Under the pieces are notes generated by a model. That model was not told the origin of the DNA. It saw only the letters and a program-made list of their open reading frames with translations, and did not search any database. Positions 16,936-25,488 of a stretch of DNA of 44,821 bases are shown here, one piece after another (position 1 is the stretch's first letter; each line of letters starts with the position of its first letter). Source of the DNA: Oscillospiraceae bacterium (GTDB lineage Bacteria; Bacillota_A; Clostridia; Oscillospirales; Oscillospiraceae); NCBI GenBank assembly GCA_015067895.1, contig SVLP01000021.1, forward strand, positions 1 through 44,821. The letters run 5' to 3'. A program made the translations under genes and the position numbers.

Positions 16936-17400
16936 ATGCGTGCAATCTTGACAAGAGTCTCCTCCGCCTCCGTCACCATTGACGGCGAGGTGACCGGAAA
17001 GATCGGAAAGGGCTTTCTGATCCTGCTGGGCGTTGGCCCGGAGGATACCGAGGCCGAATGCCGCTGCCTGGCGGAAAAGTGCCTGGGGCTGCGGATCTTC
17101 AAGGACGAAAACGATAAAATGAACCTGGGGCTGGAGTCCGTGGGCGGTGAGGTGCTGGTTGTCAGCCAGTTCACCCTCTACGGTAACTGCCGCAAGGGCC
17201 GCCGCCCCAGCTTCGTCGGCGCCGCCGGCCCCGAGCTGGGCGAAGCTCTTTACGAAAAATTCCTGGATATCTGCCGGGAGCACGGGTATGAGCCCCAGCA
17301 TGGCCGCTTCGGTGCGGACATGAAGGTGGAGTCCGTCAACGACGGCCCCGTGACGCTGATCCTCGACACCGTCGAGCTGATGGATCGGAGGCACAAATGA
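16936..17400 (+). CDS. dtd: D-aminoacyl-tRNA deacylase
   Basis: A 154-residue dimeric enzyme that removes D-amino acids (and glycine) mischarged on tRNA. Hallmarks are the SQFTLYG motif at residues 77-83 and the Gly-cisPro motif in NDGPVT at 135-140. Length is typical. AAGGAG stands about 9-10 bases before the ATG. It overlaps the downstream metallo-hydrolase gene by ATGA (17397-17400). Confidence 0.96.
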   Translation: MRAILTRVSSASVTIDGEVTGKIGKGFLILLGVGPEDTEAECRCLAEKCLGLRIFKDENDKMNLGLESVGGEVLVVSQFTLYGNCRKGRRPSFVGAAGPELGEALYEKFLDICREHGYEPQHGRFGADMKVESVNDGPVTLILDTVELMDRRHK

Positions 17401-17975
17401 ACATCCAAAAGCTGACCCTGGGCCTGTACCAGACCAACACCTACATTCTCTCCAGGGATACCGACGCCCTGGTCATCGACCCCGGCTACGAGTCCGACAC
17501 CATCCTGGACGCCCTGGAGGGCAAAACCCTGAAGGCCATTTTGCTGACCCACGGCCACTTCGACCATGTGGGTGCCGTCAAGGAGCTGGTGGCCGAGACC
17601 GGCTGCGCCGTCTACATCCACGCCGCCGACCTGACCCTGCCCCCCATGATTACCGCCGGACAGCTCTACCACACCCACACCTATGACGAGGGGGACACCA
17701 TCTCCCCCATCCCCGGCCTGGAGCTTGCCGTGCTCCACACCCCCGGCCACACCCCCGGCTCCGTATGCCTGCTGGCAGGTCTCGACATGTTCTCCGGCGA
17801 CACCCTCTTCGAGGGCTCCTGCGGCAGAGTCGACCTGCCCGGCGGCGATCCCCGGCAGATGTTGGAGAGCCTGCGCCGCCTGGCCTCCCTCCAGAGTGAC
17901 TACCGCGTCCACCCCGGCCACGGCGACAGCACCACCCTGGCCGCCGAGAAGCGGTACAATCCCTATCTTCGCTGA
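17397..17975 (+). CDS. metallo-beta-lactamase-fold hydrolase (glyoxalase II-like)
   Basis: A 192-residue small MBL-fold hydrolase. The metal-binding motif THGHFDH (His52, His54, Asp56, His57) is followed by HTPGHTPGS, SGDTLFEGSCGR and a final HPGHGDST, the pattern of hydroxyacylglutathione hydrolase-like proteins. It is shorter than true glyoxalase II, lacking the C-terminal substrate-binding helices, so the substrate is unknown. It is coupled to dtd by ATGA and followed by a structured repeat before hemZ. Confidence 0.88.
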   Translation: MNIQKLTLGLYQTNTYILSRDTDALVIDPGYESDTILDALEGKTLKAILLTHGHFDHVGAVKELVAETGCAVYIHAADLTLPPMITAGQLYHTHTYDEGDTISPIPGLELAVLHTPGHTPGSVCLLAGLDMFSGDTLFEGSCGRVDLPGGDPRQMLESLRRLASLQSDYRVHPGHGDSTTLAAEKRYNPYLR

Positions 17976-17994
17976 CCAAATCCTTCAGCCAACC

Positions 17995-18259
17995 CCTTCC
18001 CCCGGGGGGAAGGTGGCCCGCCCGAACGAAGTGAGGAAAAAGCGGGTCGGAAGAGGAATGCGGGCGGCAACCGAACGATCAGTACAACATAACAGACCTT
18101 GATAACGGTTGGATGCGGGACAAAACGCCGGAGCAAGTCTTCAGGCCGTTGGTCATCGCAGGTTTCCGCCCGCATTCCTCTTCAGTCAGAAAATCGGTTC
18201 CGAGGAGCCGATTTTCTGACAGCTTCCCCCGGGGGAAGCAATTTGGGTGCTGCCGCACC
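17995..18259 (-). repeat. structured dispersed repeat, copy B
   Basis: The inverse-orientation partner of 3728-3983, nearly filling the gap between the MBL hydrolase and hemZ. The parts occur in the same order when read on the minus strand: GGTGC..GCACC; GCTTCCCCC / GGGGGAAGC; GTCAGAAAATCGG / CCGATTTTCTGAC; GAAGAGGAATGCGGGCGG; core of 98 bases (18068-18165); CGCCCGCATTCCTCTTC; CCTTCCCCC..GGGGGAAGG. Stem bases differ from copy A in pairs that keep pairing (T-A to C-G, and one extra A-T pair). The cores match only in patches, for example near GTTGTAC. Confidence 0.85.
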
Positions 18260-18284
18260 ACAGCAACAATTGTGAGGAACACCT

Positions 18285-19748
18285 ATGAAACTACTTCTGA
18301 TCGGTCACGACGACCGATACGCGGTGGAGCAGCTGCAGCTTGCCCTGTTCCCCCTGGAGCCCATGGAGCCCATGACCGAGCCCTTCGAGGGCGACGGTGC
18401 GGTCTCCCAGCTGATCCGGGAGCACGACTCCCTCATCGCCCGCACCACCATCTGTCTGAACGGGATCACCCGGACTTCGGTGGTGGAAATGCCCGCCGAA
18501 GACGAGACCGTCTCCGAGCGTCGGCAGATTTTGCAGCAGAGCTACTACAAAGCAGCGCTGCCCTTCCTGAGCAAGCCCCCCGCCTGGGGTGCCCTCTCCG
18601 GCGTCCGTCCCACCAAGCTCACCACCCGCTGTCTGAAGGGCGGTCTGAACGACCAGGAGACCATCCGGCACATGGAGCGCGTCTATTTCGTCACCCCCCG
18701 CCGGGCAAAGCTGGCTTTGGACTGCTCCCATGCCACCATGGAGGCCGCCGCGAAGCTTGACCCCAACGACATCTCCCTCTATGTGGGCATCCCCTTCTGC
18801 CCCACCCGCTGTGCCTACTGCTCCTTCGTCAGCCGCACCATCGGCAAGCGGACGGAGCTGATGGAGCCGTACCTGGAAGCCCTGCTGAAGGAGCTGCGCC
18901 ACACGGGCGCTCTGCTGGCAACTTCCGGGAAGACCGTGCGTACCATCTATATTGGCGGCGGCACCCCCACGACCCTTACCAGCCAGCAGATGGAAATGCT
19001 GCTGACCTGTATCCGGGAATCCTTCGACCTGAGCCGGTGCATCGAGTTCACCGTGGAGGGCGGCCGTCCCGACACCCTGGACGCGGAAAAGCTCCAGTGC
19101 ATCGCGAGCAACGGTGCCGACCGCATGAGCATCAACCCCCAGACCATGATCGACTCCGTCCTGAAGGCCTGCGGCCGCCGCCACAGCGCGGCGGATGTGG
19201 AGACCGCCTACCGGCAGGCCGTCGACGCGGGCTACAGCGCCATCAACATGGATCTGATCGCAGGCCTGCCCACCGACGATTTCGACGGCTTCAGGCACTC
19301 TCTCGATAAAGTCATCTCCCTGAACCCCGCCAACATCACCGTCCACACCCTGGCCATCAAGAAGGGCGCCGACCTCTACGAACGCCGGGAGGGCCTCAGC
19401 CCCGATGCCGAGGTGGCCCGGATGGTGGACTACGCCGAGGAGACCCTCCGTGCCGCCGGCTACGAGCCCTACTACCTCTACCGCCAGAAGTACATGTCCG
19501 GCTCCTTCGAAAACGTGGGCTGGTGCCGTCCCGGCACCACCTGCCTGTACAACATCTACATGATGGAGGAGCTGCACACCATCCTCTCCGTGGGCGGCGG
19601 CGGCATGAACAAGGTCAACCTCCCCGACGGCACCCTCAAGCGATTCCACAACCCCAAATTCCCCGAACAGTACATCGAAATGATCGATGATGTCCTGAAA
19701 CAGAAGGAAGAACTCTTCAAGCTCATGAGATTGGAGATTGAAGAGTGA
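18285..19748 (+). CDS. hemZ: oxygen-independent coproporphyrinogen dehydrogenase-like HemZ
   Basis: A 487-residue radical SAM protein of the HemZ group. An N-terminal region of about 160 residues precedes the radical SAM core, whose cluster cysteines are Cys172, Cys176 and Cys179 in PFCPTRCAYCSF. IYIGGGTPTTL and EGGRPDTLD are also seen. HemN/HemZ relatives oxidise coproporphyrinogen III without oxygen, but many Clostridia carry HemZ without a full haem pathway, so the true substrate is open. GAGG lies just upstream of the ATG. Its last codons run into a simple-sequence repeat (19727-19798). Confidence 0.92.
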   Translation: MKLLLIGHDDRYAVEQLQLALFPLEPMEPMTEPFEGDGAVSQLIREHDSLIARTTICLNGITRTSVVEMPAEDETVSERRQILQQSYYKAALPFLSKPPAWGALSGVRPTKLTTRCLKGGLNDQETIRHMERVYFVTPRRAKLALDCSHATMEAAAKLDPNDISLYVGIPFCPTRCAYCSFVSRTIGKRTELMEPYLEALLKELRHTGALLATSGKTVRTIYIGGGTPTTLTSQQMEMLLTCIRESFDLSRCIEFTVEGGRPDTLDAEKLQCIASNGADRMSINPQTMIDSVLKACGRRHSAADVETAYRQAVDAGYSAINMDLIAGLPTDDFDGFRHSLDKVISLNPANITVHTLAIKKGADLYERREGLSPDAEVARMVDYAEETLRAAGYEPYYLYRQKYMSGSFENVGWCRPGTTCLYNIYMMEELHTILSVGGGGMNKVNLPDGTLKRFHNPKFPEQYIEMIDDVLKQKEELFKLMRLEIEE

Positions 19749-19798
19749 AGAGTGGAGATCACCCTGATCTTCACTCTCCAATCTCAACTCTCCACTCT
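19727..19798 (+). repeat. simple-sequence hairpin covering the 3' end of hemZ
   Basis: One arm repeats GAGATTGGAGA / GAAGAGTG units (19727-19758); the other arm has the complement, CTTCACTCTCCAATCTC and CTCCACTCT (19769-19798). The left arm overlaps the last codons and stop of hemZ, so the C-terminal residues RLEIEE are encoded by repeat DNA. Confidence 0.75.
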
Positions 19799-19819
19799 AA
19801 CTCTGAAAGGAAGCAAATT

Positions 19820-21139
19820 TTGGATACCTTAATTTCCAATGTCACCATCGTGACCATGAACGAGCGCATGGATGTGCTCTTCGGCGGTCACGTGGGCGTG
19901 ACGGACGGCAAAATCGTCCACATCGCCAAGGTGCCCCCCAAGGAGGCCCCCGCCGAGATCATCGACGGCACGGGCATGGTGCTCATGCCCGGTCTCATCA
20001 ACTGCCACACCCATCTGGCCACCGCTGCCCTGCGCAGCTACTGCGACGAGCTGGGCCTGAATCAGGCCCTGGAGCTGCAGCTGCAGAAGGAGGCCAAAAT
20101 GGACTCCCGGATCGCAAAGGCCGCGGCCACCATCGCCGCCGCCGAGTGCCTGCGCTTCGGCATCACCTCTGTCTCTGACCTGTACTACTACCCCGCCGCC
20201 ACCGCACAGGTCATCGCCCAGAGCGGCATGAAGGCCAATCTGGCATTGTCTAGCTACCGCTTCATCGACGCGGTGGAAGAATTCGATTTCAGCAAGGACG
20301 AGCAGTGCCAGGAGCTGAAGCGGGTGGTCGAACAGTGGCATGGCCACGACAATGGCCGCATCAAGATCGACGCGGGCATCTGGGCCGAGTACACCTCCAA
20401 CTACAAGCTCTGGGAGGGCCTGGCCGCCTACGCAGGTGAAAATGGCCTGGGCTTCCAGCTCCACCTGAGCCAGACCGCCGACGAAGCCGAATCCTGCGAG
20501 GATCGTACCGGCCTGAGCCAGACCGAGCTGCTGTCCTGCCACAAAGTCCTGACTGTTCCCGTCACCGCCGCAGGCTGCAACTGCCTGTCCGAGATGGATC
20601 GCAAGATTCTGGGCAAGTACAAGGCCACCGCCGTGGTCACTCCCCTGGCCGATGCCAAGCAGGGCCGCCCCTGTGCCCCCATCACCGACTGCGTCAAGGC
20701 GGGCATGAATGTGGCCCTGGGAACCGACGGCGCCATTGAAGCCGGTAACCTCGACCTCTTCGAGGTCATGCGGGCCGCCGCCCTGTCCGTCCGGGCCGCG
20801 AAGAACGACCCCGCCGCTCTGCCCGCCTCCGCAGCCCTGATGATGGCCACCGTCTGCGGTGCCCGGGCCCAGGGCCGCGCCGACGAGTGCGGTATGATTA
20901 AGGAAGGCATGGACGCCGACCTGATCCTCGTCGACTTCTCCGCGCCCCATCTGATGCCCTGCCACAATGTCCCCAATGCGCTGGTCTTCTCCGCCAAGGG
21001 CGGCGACGTGGCCATGACCATGGTGCGGGGTAAAAAGCTCTATGTCAACGGCAAATTCCCCACCCTGGATCTGGGCGAAGCCGTCCGGGATCTGATGGAG
21101 TACGCCATGCCCAAGCTCTTTGAAGAGCCCGCCAAGTAA
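19820..21139 (+). CDS. amidohydrolase of the MTA/SAH deaminase group (divergent)
   Basis: A 439-residue metal-dependent TIM-barrel hydrolase. The first metal ligands are His63 and His65 in LINCHTHLA; further on are QLHLSQT and ALGTDGAIEAGNLDLFEVMR, as in MtaD/TrzN-like deaminases of 5'-methylthioadenosine, S-adenosylhomocysteine or related compounds. The usual HNPxSNxKL segment is replaced by VVTPLADAKQG, so the substrate may differ. TTG at 19820 has AAGGAAG upstream and gives a normal beginning (LDTLISNVTIVTMNE); an upstream ATG at 19745 would translate the hemZ-end repeat and is rejected. Confidence 0.82.
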   Translation: MDTLISNVTIVTMNERMDVLFGGHVGVTDGKIVHIAKVPPKEAPAEIIDGTGMVLMPGLINCHTHLATAALRSYCDELGLNQALELQLQKEAKMDSRIAKAAATIAAAECLRFGITSVSDLYYYPAATAQVIAQSGMKANLALSSYRFIDAVEEFDFSKDEQCQELKRVVEQWHGHDNGRIKIDAGIWAEYTSNYKLWEGLAAYAGENGLGFQLHLSQTADEAESCEDRTGLSQTELLSCHKVLTVPVTAAGCNCLSEMDRKILGKYKATAVVTPLADAKQGRPCAPITDCVKAGMNVALGTDGAIEAGNLDLFEVMRAAALSVRAAKNDPAALPASAALMMATVCGARAQGRADECGMIKEGMDADLILVDFSAPHLMPCHNVPNALVFSAKGGDVAMTMVRGKKLYVNGKFPTLDLGEAVRDLMEYAMPKLFEEPAK

Positions 21140-21149
21140 GGAGGCAACC

Positions 21150-22760
21150 ATGGCTGAGCAAAAGAAACAATCCTTCCTCCACGGCGCGGCATTGCTGGCC
21201 GCCGCCACCGCCATCGTCAAGGTGATCGGTGCCTTCTACAAGATCCCCCTGAACGCCATCATCGGCACCAAGGGCTTCGCCTACTTCAACACCGCCTACA
21301 ACATCTACACCGTCCTGCTGCTGATCTCCACGGCAGGTCTGCCCGTGGCCATGAGCCGGATGATCTCCGCCGCCAACAGCTTGGGCAACACCAAGCAGGT
21401 CAAGCGGATCTACAAGACCGCCCAGGTCATTTTCCTGTCCATGGGCATCCCCTTCGGCATCCTGATGACCTGCTTCGCCAAGCCCCTGGCGGTGTTCCAG
21501 GAGCAGCCCGACGCCTGGGCCGCCATCGCCTGCCTGGGCCCCAGTGCCTTCCTGATGTGTCTGGTGGCCGCCTTCCGTGGCTTCTTCCAGGGCCACCGGA
21601 ATATGATGCCCACCTCCGTCAGCCAGGTTCTGGAGGCCAGCTGCAAGCTGGTCATCGGCCTTGCCGCCGCCTGGTGCATCAAGGAGATGACCGGTGCGAT
21701 CCCCCTGGCCGCAGGCGGCGCCATCCTGGGCGTCACCATCGGCTGCGCCGCTTCTGCATTCTACCTCTTCTGGCTCTTCCGCAAGGCCTACAAGTCCCTG
21801 GAGGAGGGCGACCCCACCCAGACCCCCGACTCCTACACCAAGACCGCCCGTGACCTGCTGGCCATCGCCGTGCCCATCACCATCGGCTCCGCCGGTCTGC
21901 AGCTCATCACCCTGCTGGAGATCAAGGTCTACATGGGCCAGCTGCTGTCCACCGGCTTCACCCAGGACGCAGCGGACACCATGAAGGGCATTTACGACAT
22001 GTCCCTGACCATCTTCAACATGCCCTGCGCCTTCATCACCCCCATCACCGTCTCCGCCATCCCCACCATCACCGCCGCCCTGACCCTGGGCGAGCATAAG
22101 CAGGTCAAGGGCACCGAGGAGTCCGCCTCCCGGATCATGGCTCTGATCTCCATGCCCTGCGCCCTGGGCCTGTTCGTGGTGGCCCGGCCCGTCATGGCAT
22201 TGCTGGGCGGCTACGTGGGAGCAGAGCTGGATCTTGCGGAGGATCTGATGCGGATGCTGAGCCTTTGCATCGTCTTCAACTCCTTCGTGCTGCTGACCAA
22301 CGGCATCATGCAGGCCCACGGCCACGCCAACCTGCCCGTCATCAACATGTTCGTCGGCGGCGCGGTGAAGCTGGGCGTCGCCTGGCTGCTGACCGGCAAC
22401 CCTGACATCGCCATCCGTGGCGTGCCCGTGGCGAGCGTTGCGTGCTTCCTGACCATCGCGACGCTGAACCTGTTCTCCATGAACCGCTGCATCGAAGAGC
22501 CTCCCCACATGGTACGCAACATGGCCCGGCCCTTCCTGTCCGGCATCCTCATGGCCGCCGCGGTCTTCGCCGCCTACTTCGGCCTGGGTCGGATCTTCAG
22601 CCTGGATTCCACCCTGGGCAAGCTGATCCTGGTGGGTGTGCCCATCCTGGTGGGCGTGGTGGTGTATTTCGGCTGCGTCATCAAGCTCAAGGCCATCACC
22701 CGGGAGGACTGCCTGCTCCTGCCCAAGGGCGAGAAGATCGCAAAGCTGCTGCACCTGTAA
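21150..22760 (+). CDS. SpoVB/MurJ-like polysaccharide flippase
   Basis: A 536-residue polytopic membrane protein of the MOP superfamily (polysaccharide biosynthesis / SpoVB branch) with about 14 hydrophobic segments. The N-terminus KVIGAFYKIPLNAIIGTKG followed by FNTAYNIYTVLL is characteristic of the SpoVB/YabM group, thought to move lipid II or other lipid-linked saccharides. AAGGAGG precedes ATG 21150, and the gene starts 10 bases after the amidohydrolase. Together with HU and RqcP downstream it resembles the yabM-yabN-yabO region of Bacillus, with HU where MazG (YabN) would be. Confidence 0.9.
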   Translation: MAEQKKQSFLHGAALLAAATAIVKVIGAFYKIPLNAIIGTKGFAYFNTAYNIYTVLLLISTAGLPVAMSRMISAANSLGNTKQVKRIYKTAQVIFLSMGIPFGILMTCFAKPLAVFQEQPDAWAAIACLGPSAFLMCLVAAFRGFFQGHRNMMPTSVSQVLEASCKLVIGLAAAWCIKEMTGAIPLAAGGAILGVTIGCAASAFYLFWLFRKAYKSLEEGDPTQTPDSYTKTARDLLAIAVPITIGSAGLQLITLLEIKVYMGQLLSTGFTQDAADTMKGIYDMSLTIFNMPCAFITPITVSAIPTITAALTLGEHKQVKGTEESASRIMALISMPCALGLFVVARPVMALLGGYVGAELDLAEDLMRMLSLCIVFNSFVLLTNGIMQAHGHANLPVINMFVGGAVKLGVAWLLTGNPDIAIRGVPVASVACFLTIATLNLFSMNRCIEEPPHMVRNMARPFLSGILMAAAVFAAYFGLGRIFSLDSTLGKLILVGVPILVGVVVYFGCVIKLKAITREDCLLLPKGEKIAKLLHL

Positions 22761-22778
22761 GTAGAAAAGAGGAACACC

Positions 22779-23057
22779 ATGAACAAATCCGAACTGATCG
22801 CCGTCACCGCCGAGAATACCGGCCTGACCAAGAAGGACACCGAACGGGTGCTGAACGCCGTCCTGGATGCCATTACCGCCTCCATGGCCGAGCACGAGAA
22901 GGTACAGCTGTCCGGCTTCGGCACCTTCGAGATCAAATACCGCGAAGCCCGCTTCGGCCGCAATCCCCGCACCGGCGAAGCCACCGACATCCCCGCCACC
23001 TGGGTGCCCTCCTTCAAGCCCAGCAAGGCTCTGCGGGATCTGATCGGCAAAGAATAA
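22779..23057 (+). CDS. hup: HU-family DNA-binding protein
   Basis: A 92-residue histone-like protein that bends and compacts DNA as a dimer. It shows the standard HU plan: MNKSELI helix, TKKDTERVLNAVLDAI, then QLSGFGTFE and the DNA-binding arm with RNPRTGE. Length is typical. A GAGG-type site precedes the ATG. It lies 18 bases after the flippase and 10 before RqcP, so all three are probably one transcript ending at 23348. Confidence 0.96.
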   Translation: MNKSELIAVTAENTGLTKKDTERVLNAVLDAITASMAEHEKVQLSGFGTFEIKYREARFGRNPRTGEATDIPATWVPSFKPSKALRDLIGKE

Positions 23058-23067
23058 GGAGAACACC

Positions 23068-23307
23068 ATGCGACTTGACAAATATCTGAAAGTTTCCCGT
23101 CTCATCAAACGCCGCACCGTGGCCAACGAGGCCTGCGACAACGGCCGCATCAGCGTCAACGGCCGGGTCGTCAAGGCCAGCTACGATGTCAAGGTCGGCG
23201 ACAGGATCGAGATCGCCCTGGGCACCCGCACCCTGGCCGTGGAGGTGCTCCAGGTGGCCGAGACCGTCCGCAAGGACGATGCCGCCGGCATGTACAAGGA
23301 AGTATAA
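23068..23307 (+). CDS. rqcP: S4-domain RNA-binding protein RqcP (YabO)
   Basis: A 79-residue protein that is almost entirely an S4 RNA-binding domain (MRLDKYLKVSRLIKRR, then GRISVNGRVVKASYDVKVGD). RqcP works with RqcH on stalled 50S subunits during poly-alanine tailing in bacterial ribosome-associated quality control. RqcH is not in the window. AAGGAG precedes the ATG. It is the last gene before a strong terminator; the sporulation genes yabP and yabQ, which follow yabO in Bacillus, are not here. Confidence 0.93.
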   Translation: MRLDKYLKVSRLIKRRTVANEACDNGRISVNGRVVKASYDVKVGDRIEIALGTRTLAVEVLQVAETVRKDDAAGMYKEV

Positions 23308-23313
23308 GAAAAC

Positions 23314-23348
23314 GGCGTACCGCGAATGGATCGCGGTACGCCATTTTT
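23314..23348 (+). terminator. terminator after rqcP
   Basis: A perfect 12-bp stem (GGCGTACCGCGA / TCGCGGTACGCC) with a 5-base loop, followed by ATTTTT. Confidence 0.9.
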
Positions 23349-23494
23349 AATGAATAATGAATATTGAATGATGAATAGTGAAGAATTGTGGTGTCCCTTA
23401 CGGGACATTTTTTGAAATCATTTTCGTCAGAAAATACCTTAATTATTCATTATTCACTATTCATTATTCACTATTCATTCTTCATTATTCATTA
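23349..23494 (+). repeat. simple-sequence hairpin (AATGAATA units)
   Basis: The left arm (23349-23385) has AATGAATA / TGAATGATGAATAGTGAA units; the right arm (23440-23494) has their complement, TTATTCATTATTCACTATTC-type units. Between them is a small terminator-like hairpin, TGTCCC / GGGACA followed by TTTTTT (23391-23412). It is strikingly AT-rich against the surroundings and has no coding content. Confidence 0.8.
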
Positions 23495-23525
23495 AGGGCC
23501 TGCCGCTTGGTTGCGGCAGGCCCTT
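23494..23525 (-). terminator. probable terminator of prfC
   Basis: A perfect 13-bp stem (AAGGGCCTGCCGC / GCGGCAGGCCCTT) with a 6-base loop, 4 bases beyond the prfC stop on the minus strand. The trailing sequence is AT-rich (TTAATGAATAATG) but not a clean T-run; on the plus strand ACTTTTAG follows. Confidence 0.65.
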
Positions 23526-23529
23526 ACTT

Positions 23530-25122
23530 TTAGCCTTCTTCGACCACGATCTCGGAGACCTCCAGACCGGGGTTTCTGCGGTTGATGAAATCGATGGCCC
23601 AGAAGGAGGAGTAGACCAGCAGGTTGTTGCCGTGGTAATCCTCCAGCACCTCGGCGTCGCCACCCAGGTTCAGATCCATCAGATCGCCCTTGTAGGCGTC
23701 GATCTTGCGGATCTCCTCGTAGGGCAGATACTCCATCCGCAGGTCAACGCCGTACTCATTCTTCATGCGGTACTGGAAGACCTCGAACTGCAGGGTACCC
23801 ACGACACCCACGATGACCTCCTCCATGCCGGAGTAGGGGACTTTGAAGATCTGGATGGCACCCTCCTGGGCGATCTGCTCGGTGCCCTTGACGAACTGCT
23901 TGCGCTTCATGGAGTCCTTGGCGGAAACTCTTGCGAAGTGCTCGGGGGCGAAGGTGGGGATGCCGGAGTAGCGGTACTTCTTGCCGGGGACGGTGATGGT
24001 GTCGCCGATGGAGAAGATGCCGGGATCGAAGACACCGATGACGTCACCGGCATAAGCCTCCTCCACGATCTCGCGCTCGGCGGCCATCATCTGCTGGGGC
24101 TGGGACAGACGCATCTTCTTCTTGCCCTGGACGTGGTAATATTCCTTGTCCCGCTCGAACTTGCCGGAGCAGATGCGCATGAAGGCCAGACGGTCGCGGT
24201 GGGCCTTGTTCATGTTGGCCTGGATCTTGAAGACGAAGGCAGAGAAGCCGGGGTCAAAGGTATCGACAACGCCCTCGTCGGACACTCTCGCCAGAGGGGG
24301 CGGAGTCAGCTTCAGGAAGTTCTCCAGGAAGGGCTCGATGCCGAAGTTGGTCAGGGCGGAGCCGAAGAACACGGGGGACAGCTGGCCGTGACGCACGGCC
24401 TCCATGTCCATCTCACGGCCGGCGGACAGCAGCTCCACATCGTCGATCAGCTGCTGATGCTTGCTCTCGGAATCCAGCAGCTCGGCCACCTGGGGATCGT
24501 ACAGATCGATCTCCAGCTTGTCGGCCTTGCGCTTGCCGGTGTTGCTGGTGAAGAAGATCAGCTCCTCCTTCTCCCGGTCGTAAACGCCCTGGAAGTCCTT
24601 GCCGGAGCCGATGGGCCAGTTCATGGCGTAGGTCTCGATGCCCAGCTCCCGCTCCACCTCGTCCAGCAGGTCGAAGGGATCCTTGGTGTCCCGATCCATC
24701 TTGTTGACGAAGGTGAAGATGGGGATGTGGCGCATGGCGCAGACCTTGAACAGCTTCCGGGTCTGGGGCTCGACGCCCTTGGCGCCGTCGATGACCATGA
24801 CCGCAGAGTCGGCGGCCATCAGAGTGCGGTAGGTATCCTCCGAGAAGTCCTGGTGACCGGGGGTGTCCAGGATGTTGATGCAGAAGCCGTTGTACTGGAA
24901 CTGCATGACGGAGGAGGTGACGGAGATACCGCGCTGCTTCTCGATCTCCATCCAGTCGGAGGTGGCGGCGCGGGAATTCTTCTTGCCCTTGACGACACCG
25001 GCCTGGGCAATGGCACCGCCGTAGAGCAGGAACTTTTCGGTCAGGGTGGTCTTACCGGCGTCAGGGTGGGAAATGATCGCAAACGTCCGCCGCCGGGAAA
25101 TTTCTTTAATCAGATCAGACAT
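23530..25122 (-). CDS. prfC: peptide chain release factor 3
   Basis: A 530-residue translational GTPase that recycles RF1/RF2 after termination. The G1 motif HPDAGKTT is at about residues 19-26, followed by DTPGHQDFSEDTYRTL and NKMDRD; domains II and III of RF3 type complete the protein. Length is standard. ATG at 25122 with GGAG 11 bases upstream is preferred; a GTG four codons earlier (25134) would start within the ribosome-site region. Monocistronic; the promoter was not identified with confidence. Confidence 0.95.
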   Translation of the reverse strand: MSDLIKEISRRRTFAIISHPDAGKTTLTEKFLLYGGAIAQAGVVKGKKNSRAATSDWMEIEKQRGISVTSSVMQFQYNGFCINILDTPGHQDFSEDTYRTLMAADSAVMVIDGAKGVEPQTRKLFKVCAMRHIPIFTFVNKMDRDTKDPFDLLDEVERELGIETYAMNWPIGSGKDFQGVYDREKEELIFFTSNTGKRKADKLEIDLYDPQVAELLDSESKHQQLIDDVELLSAGREMDMEAVRHGQLSPVFFGSALTNFGIEPFLENFLKLTPPPLARVSDEGVVDTFDPGFSAFVFKIQANMNKAHRDRLAFMRICSGKFERDKEYYHVQGKKKMRLSQPQQMMAAEREIVEEAYAGDVIGVFDPGIFSIGDTITVPGKKYRYSGIPTFAPEHFARVSAKDSMKRKQFVKGTEQIAQEGAIQIFKVPYSGMEEVIVGVVGTLQFEVFQYRMKNEYGVDLRMEYLPYEEIRKIDAYKGDLMDLNLGGDAEVLEDYHGNNLLVYSSFWAIDFINRRNPGLEVSEIVVEEG

Positions 25123-25293
25123 ATATTTTTTCACTCCATTATCAGATGTAAGGTTTCCGGTGTAAAAGAAATCTTAACGCATAAGAATACTCCGTTCTCA
25201 TTCGCATAATAAATCAATTTAGTTTATCACAGCAGCCGCATAAATACAAGTCCTAAATCCATTTTCTCCCCTGAAACCATCTCGAAACCCAAT

Positions 25294-25434
25294 GTAGGGA
25301 ACGGTTATGACCGTTCCGCAGTACGATCTGCCCTGGTTGAACGATGTCCGGCGAATTCGCAACACCCTGCCCCGTCGCCCAACTGCAGTCATTCGGTAAG
25401 TGCATTCTGCGGAACGGCCGTAGCCGTTCCCTAC
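25294..25434. repeat. inverted-arm intergenic element (MITE-like), family 2
   Basis: Two 28-base arms in inverse orientation (25294-25321 and 25407-25434) flank an 85-base core. Each arm is itself a hairpin (GGAACGG / CCGTTCC inside GTAGGGAACGG..CCGTTCCGCAG), and the arms differ at a few bases only. No transposase and no open frame. It lies between prfC and the YtrA-type promoter; the rest of 25123-25460 shows nothing else recognisable. Confidence 0.8.
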
Positions 25435-25459
25435 GGAAAAAACTTAAGTTCTTAAGTCC

Positions 25460-25488
25460 TTGACATCAAACCGTATTACCCGTATAAT
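25460..25488 (+). promoter_or_regulatory. consensus sigma-A promoter of the YtrA-type operon
   Basis: -35 TTGACA (25460-25465), 17-base spacer, -10 TATAAT (25483-25488): a perfect consensus, 54 bases before the TTG start of the regulator. So strong a promoter in front of a repressor gene suggests tight autorepression. Confidence 0.9.

Noticed and set aside
19745..19819. N-terminal extension of the amidohydrolase
   Set aside because: These codons come from the simple-sequence repeat and have no ribosome site; TTG at 19820 has both a site and family-like sequence.
21045..23174. 709-codon minus-strand open frame
   Set aside because: Antisense to the SpoVB-like flippase, HU and RqcP.
23349..23494. 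CRISPR-like short repeats
   Set aside because: Units are 7-8 bases, variable and arranged as two inverse arms, without spacers of constant size; no cas genes nearby.
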